Below are positions 61,763-64,000 of a stretch of 64,000 nt of DNA, in pieces (within the stretch, counting starts at the first letter, position 1; every line of letters begins with the position of its first letter). A program made the position numbers and the translations under genes. The notes under the pieces are model-generated. The model was not told the DNA's origin. It saw nothing but the letters and a program-made list of their open reading frames with translations, and made no database searches. The DNA comes from Aurantibacter_A sp965215845. Lineage in GTDB: Bacteria; Bacteroidota; Bacteroidia; Flavobacteriales; Flavobacteriaceae. Location: assembly GCA_965215845.1 (NCBI GenBank), contig CBDCEL010000003.1:310001-374000 (forward strand), written 5' to 3'.

Positions 61763-62587
61763 CTAATCGTCAAAATGGATGGCGGGCAGCTTATTTTTTA
61801 CCTTTCTTATGTCAGGAGCAAAATACATATGGAAGCGCAAGGTCCAATTCTGTTTGAAAATTCCTCCATTTTCAAGCGATTGCCCTTGAGAGTACATTAA
61901 ACCGGCAGCAAAAGTAAGTCGCGGTTTCACAATATAACCCAAGGTAGTCGTCAGCCGAAGGTCTTCCATGGGGCTGGCAACGACTGCTTTTCCACTTTGC
62001 ATGATCAATTCGGCCTCTGGAGATAAATACAAGGTTTTTGGTTTCAACTCATGGCTGTTCAGCGGTATTTTAGCCCTGAACATATACCTCCAACGATTCC
62101 GGTATATGTACTCACTATTTTCGGCAAATCCTTGTGTCCAACGGTGTTCAATACGTATACGGTGGTAGATCATGGCCGTATAAATGGGCATCGCGAATTG
62201 ATACTGATGCCAGATTCGCCATTCAGGTACAACATTTCTGTCTGTGGAATCCTCATCCGTATTAAAATTAATCCGGACAACCCCGCCAAGACTAAAATTC
62301 ACCTTCTTGGAATAAATATAACCAATCGCATGACGATTATAAATTTGTCCGATCTGCCCGATAAAGGGTGTGTTAACAGATTCCTCAAAACGAAAATGGG
62401 TCTGGGCGTCCCAAAAAAGGCGCTTTGAAATTCGAATGTTACCATAAGTGTTGAACCAAACTTTGCTCTTTGCATCCTTGAATTTTGATTCTTTTGGAAG
62501 CACTTCATCCTGTGCCTGTAGCCTCATTCCGCCAAGAACCAGCACTAGCATACAAAGCCCCCCCAATACCCGTTGGCCAGTTCTCAT
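61763..62587 (-). CDS. DUF2490-family outer-membrane protein
   Basis: 274 residues, signal peptide (ending GMRLQAQD). DUF2490 barrel: WFNTYGNIRISKRLFWDAQTHFRFEE, IYNRHAIGYIYSKKVNFSLGG, PEWRIWHQYQFAMPIYTAMIYHRIRIEHRW, and TFAAGLMYSQGQSL. Such proteins are predicted beta-barrels; function unknown. It starts 6 nt before the previous gene's end on the same strand, so likely in one transcript with it. Confidence 0.88.
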   Translation of the reverse strand: MRTGQRVLGGLCMLVLVLGGMRLQAQDEVLPKESKFKDAKSKVWFNTYGNIRISKRLFWDAQTHFRFEESVNTPFIGQIGQIYNRHAIGYIYSKKVNFSLGGVVRINFNTDEDSTDRNVVPEWRIWHQYQFAMPIYTAMIYHRIRIEHRWTQGFAENSEYIYRNRWRYMFRAKIPLNSHELKPKTLYLSPEAELIMQSGKAVVASPMEDLRLTTTLGYIVKPRLTFAAGLMYSQGQSLENGGIFKQNWTLRFHMYFAPDIRKVKNKLPAIHFDD

Positions 62588-62593
62588 AGAATA

Positions 62594-64000
62594 TTACTCA
62601 TTATTTGTACCGAGGTTGAACAATTCGAGAATCACTTCGGGATTGCGCTCCCTTTTTAACTTGCGTTCAAGCTTGGAAGTGTCTTCATCACGTAATTCAG
62701 CGACCCGATTGTGAATATTCTCCAATAAGGACTCAACTTCCTTGACCTGTAGACAATTCATTTCAGCCGTAATTTGATCGAGAACAAAGGGTTGCAATAT
62801 ATTCAGATACGCATTTATGATTCGCTTTTTTACCACATCGTCCATCAAAGTGGCCGTAAACGGATTCCAGACCCGATCATGAAATTTTTCTTCGACCGAA
62901 GGACTTCTCGTCCGTAGGTCGACCACGGATTTTGTAAGTCCCCTAAAGTGGTCAAAACAATCGACCAATTTTCGTGCACTATCCGATTTGCCCTGAGATA
63001 CCTCTAGGTTCGAGTAATCATTCAATTGACGCTCTATACCCTTCCTTATCAATGAAAGTGCCTTGACCTCCCTTGGTTCAACATGTTCTACTATTGAATC
63101 TATGTAGTGAATCAAACTGTCGGCCTTACCCACCATCTGCTCTTCCAATAATACCAGCGCCTGCTCCCTTTCCTGTTTGTCGAGTTTATCCTCAAGTACC
63201 TCTGAGATATCATTTAGACTAAGGTTCAAGTAGTTTGCCACTTTTAATGCGGAAGAGACGAGATTCCCTGAAAAATCAAAGCTATTTGCCTTTGGCCCGA
63301 CATACTCTCGCGTTTCCACCTCGTTGTCGCCTCCATTGACAGTGACCACGATTTTTGGTTCCGGCATGCCATTTGGCCATAGATCTTCCGTAATTTCTTC
63401 ATCACTTATGTACCCTATTATTTCAAGTTCATTGTATGTCTGAAGTTTTTTAAGTGGAGCCAAATAAGAGCTGTCAAGTATTTGCAATACGGCGGCCAAA
63501 TAACTAACCTCGGGATCTGAACGTTTTAAAATGTTCATTTGGGTATTCTTCAATAGTGATTCGGATATTTTCGCTGATTGAGTCACCAATCTGCTTACTG
63601 AATCCAATTGTGAAGCTTTAAGGCTATCAAGGGGTTGTAAGGGCACTGCGACCTTAAATTCCGGCATAAACGAGGGGCTGCCCAAGGCCGAGAAGAAAGT
63701 ATCGAGTTCTTCGTAATGTGAAATATTCTCTTTGAAAAGTTTGGGCATGGTTGCCTTGAATCCGATATGGTCACCTGTTCGCTTTTCAAGCAATTGAAGA
63801 AGCGCTAAATAGCGTGAATCAAGAACAACCGATCTTGAATTTTCGAATGGTCTTTCGAAAACATCGATGATTTGACTTTTTTCAGATGTTCCATACGATA
63901 TCTTTACCAACCTTCCATTTGAAAAATGCCATTTTTCGATTCCATCGGGGTCGTCGTTCAAATAGACATCCCAGACATCGTGGGCCAGCCCGTTTCTTAA
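62594..64000 (-). CDS. Uncharacterised protein, N-terminus beyond window edge
   Basis: At least 468 residues read in one open frame, and the frame continues unbroken to the right edge (LRNGLAHDVWDVYLNDDPDGIEKWHFSNGRL), so the true start is outside. The WHFSNGRLVKIS segment has the aromatic/Gly pattern of MORN-like or toxin-antitoxin output repeats. The rest is mainly helical with coiled-coil segments (QEREQALVLLEEQMV). No domain assigned. It ends close before the DUF2490 gene. Confidence 0.75.
   Translation of the reverse strand, partial: LRNGLAHDVWDVYLNDDPDGIEKWHFSNGRLVKISYGTSEKSQIIDVFERPFENSRSVVLDSRYLALLQLLEKRTGDHIGFKATMPKLFKENISHYEELDTFFSALGSPSFMPEFKVAVPLQPLDSLKASQLDSVSRLVTQSAKISESLLKNTQMNILKRSDPEVSYLAAVLQILDSSYLAPLKKLQTYNELEIIGYISDEEITEDLWPNGMPEPKIVVTVNGGDNEVETREYVGPKANSFDFSGNLVSSALKVANYLNLSLNDISEVLEDKLDKQEREQALVLLEEQMVGKADSLIHYIDSIVEHVEPREVKALSLIRKGIERQLNDYSNLEVSQGKSDSARKLVDCFDHFRGLTKSVVDLRTRSPSVEEKFHDRVWNPFTATLMDDVVKKRIINAYLNILQPFVLDQITAEMNCLQVKEVESLLENIHNRVAELRDEDTSKLERKLKRERNPEVILELFNLGTNNE

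Noticed and set aside
1..64000. tRNA, rRNA or riboswitch genes
   Set aside because: None recognised by reading; a covariance search was not possible here.

Overview
This 64 kb window looks like chromosome from a marine member of the Flavobacteriaceae (Bacteroidota). The evidence is a T9SS type A C-terminal sorting domain (haloperoxidase-like protein at 38.5 kb), LytS/LytTR two-component pairs, DUF4251, PD40 and DUF2490 proteins, many lipoproteins with short lipobox signals, and promoters of the TAnnTTTG type. No rRNA, tRNA, CRISPR array or IS transposase was found.

Layout. 0-3.2 kb: tail of a fatty-acid-like cluster (reductase, dehydratase, ketosynthase, acyl carrier protein, small membrane protein), probably for an aryl-polyene/flexirubin-type pigment or a special fatty acid. 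A GIY-YIG nuclease gene between inverted repeats sits inside it and is fused in frame to the dehydratase. 3.4-15.8 kb: household and envelope genes (TerC, YceI, HPF-like, PIG-L, DUF1080, cupin, S41-like peptidase, DUF2807), with several small paralogous pairs. 15.8-29.3 kb: an AT-rich island with long repeated non-coding blocks (about 15.9-16.7, 23.1-23.9 and 28.7-29.3 kb) around two gene modules. Module 1 has a RadC-like protein and a Dam-type methylase overlapping a PD-(D/E)XK/DGQHR protein. Module 2 is a WYL-like protein, an RloC-like zinc-hook ATPase and a PD-(D/E)XK nuclease in one tight operon. Both read as phage-defence candidates.

29.3-41.8 kb: an esterase/beta-lactamase fusion, a decaying family of PD40 lipoproteins, a LytS/LytTR pair, a trypsin-nuclease fusion protein, and a vanadium-haloperoxidase-like T9SS cargo with a lipoprotein partner. 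42-55 kb: LamG-like protein, membrane regulator, serine hydrolase, SGNH hydrolase, periplasmic aminopeptidase P, TSUP transporter, L-serine dehydratase, a large HAD protein and an apparently exported methyltransferase. 55.4-64 kb (all minus strand): a LytTR regulator with an intact LytS kinase and a degenerate kinase paralogue, a His-rich helical-repeat protein, a class IV aminotransferase, a MORN protein, a DUF2490 protein and a protein cut by the right edge.

The most notable candidates are the two nuclease operons in the island, the repeat blocks that bracket them, the GIY-YIG insertion/fusion, and the trypsin-nuclease fusion. All functional claims are from reading motifs; no database search was run.
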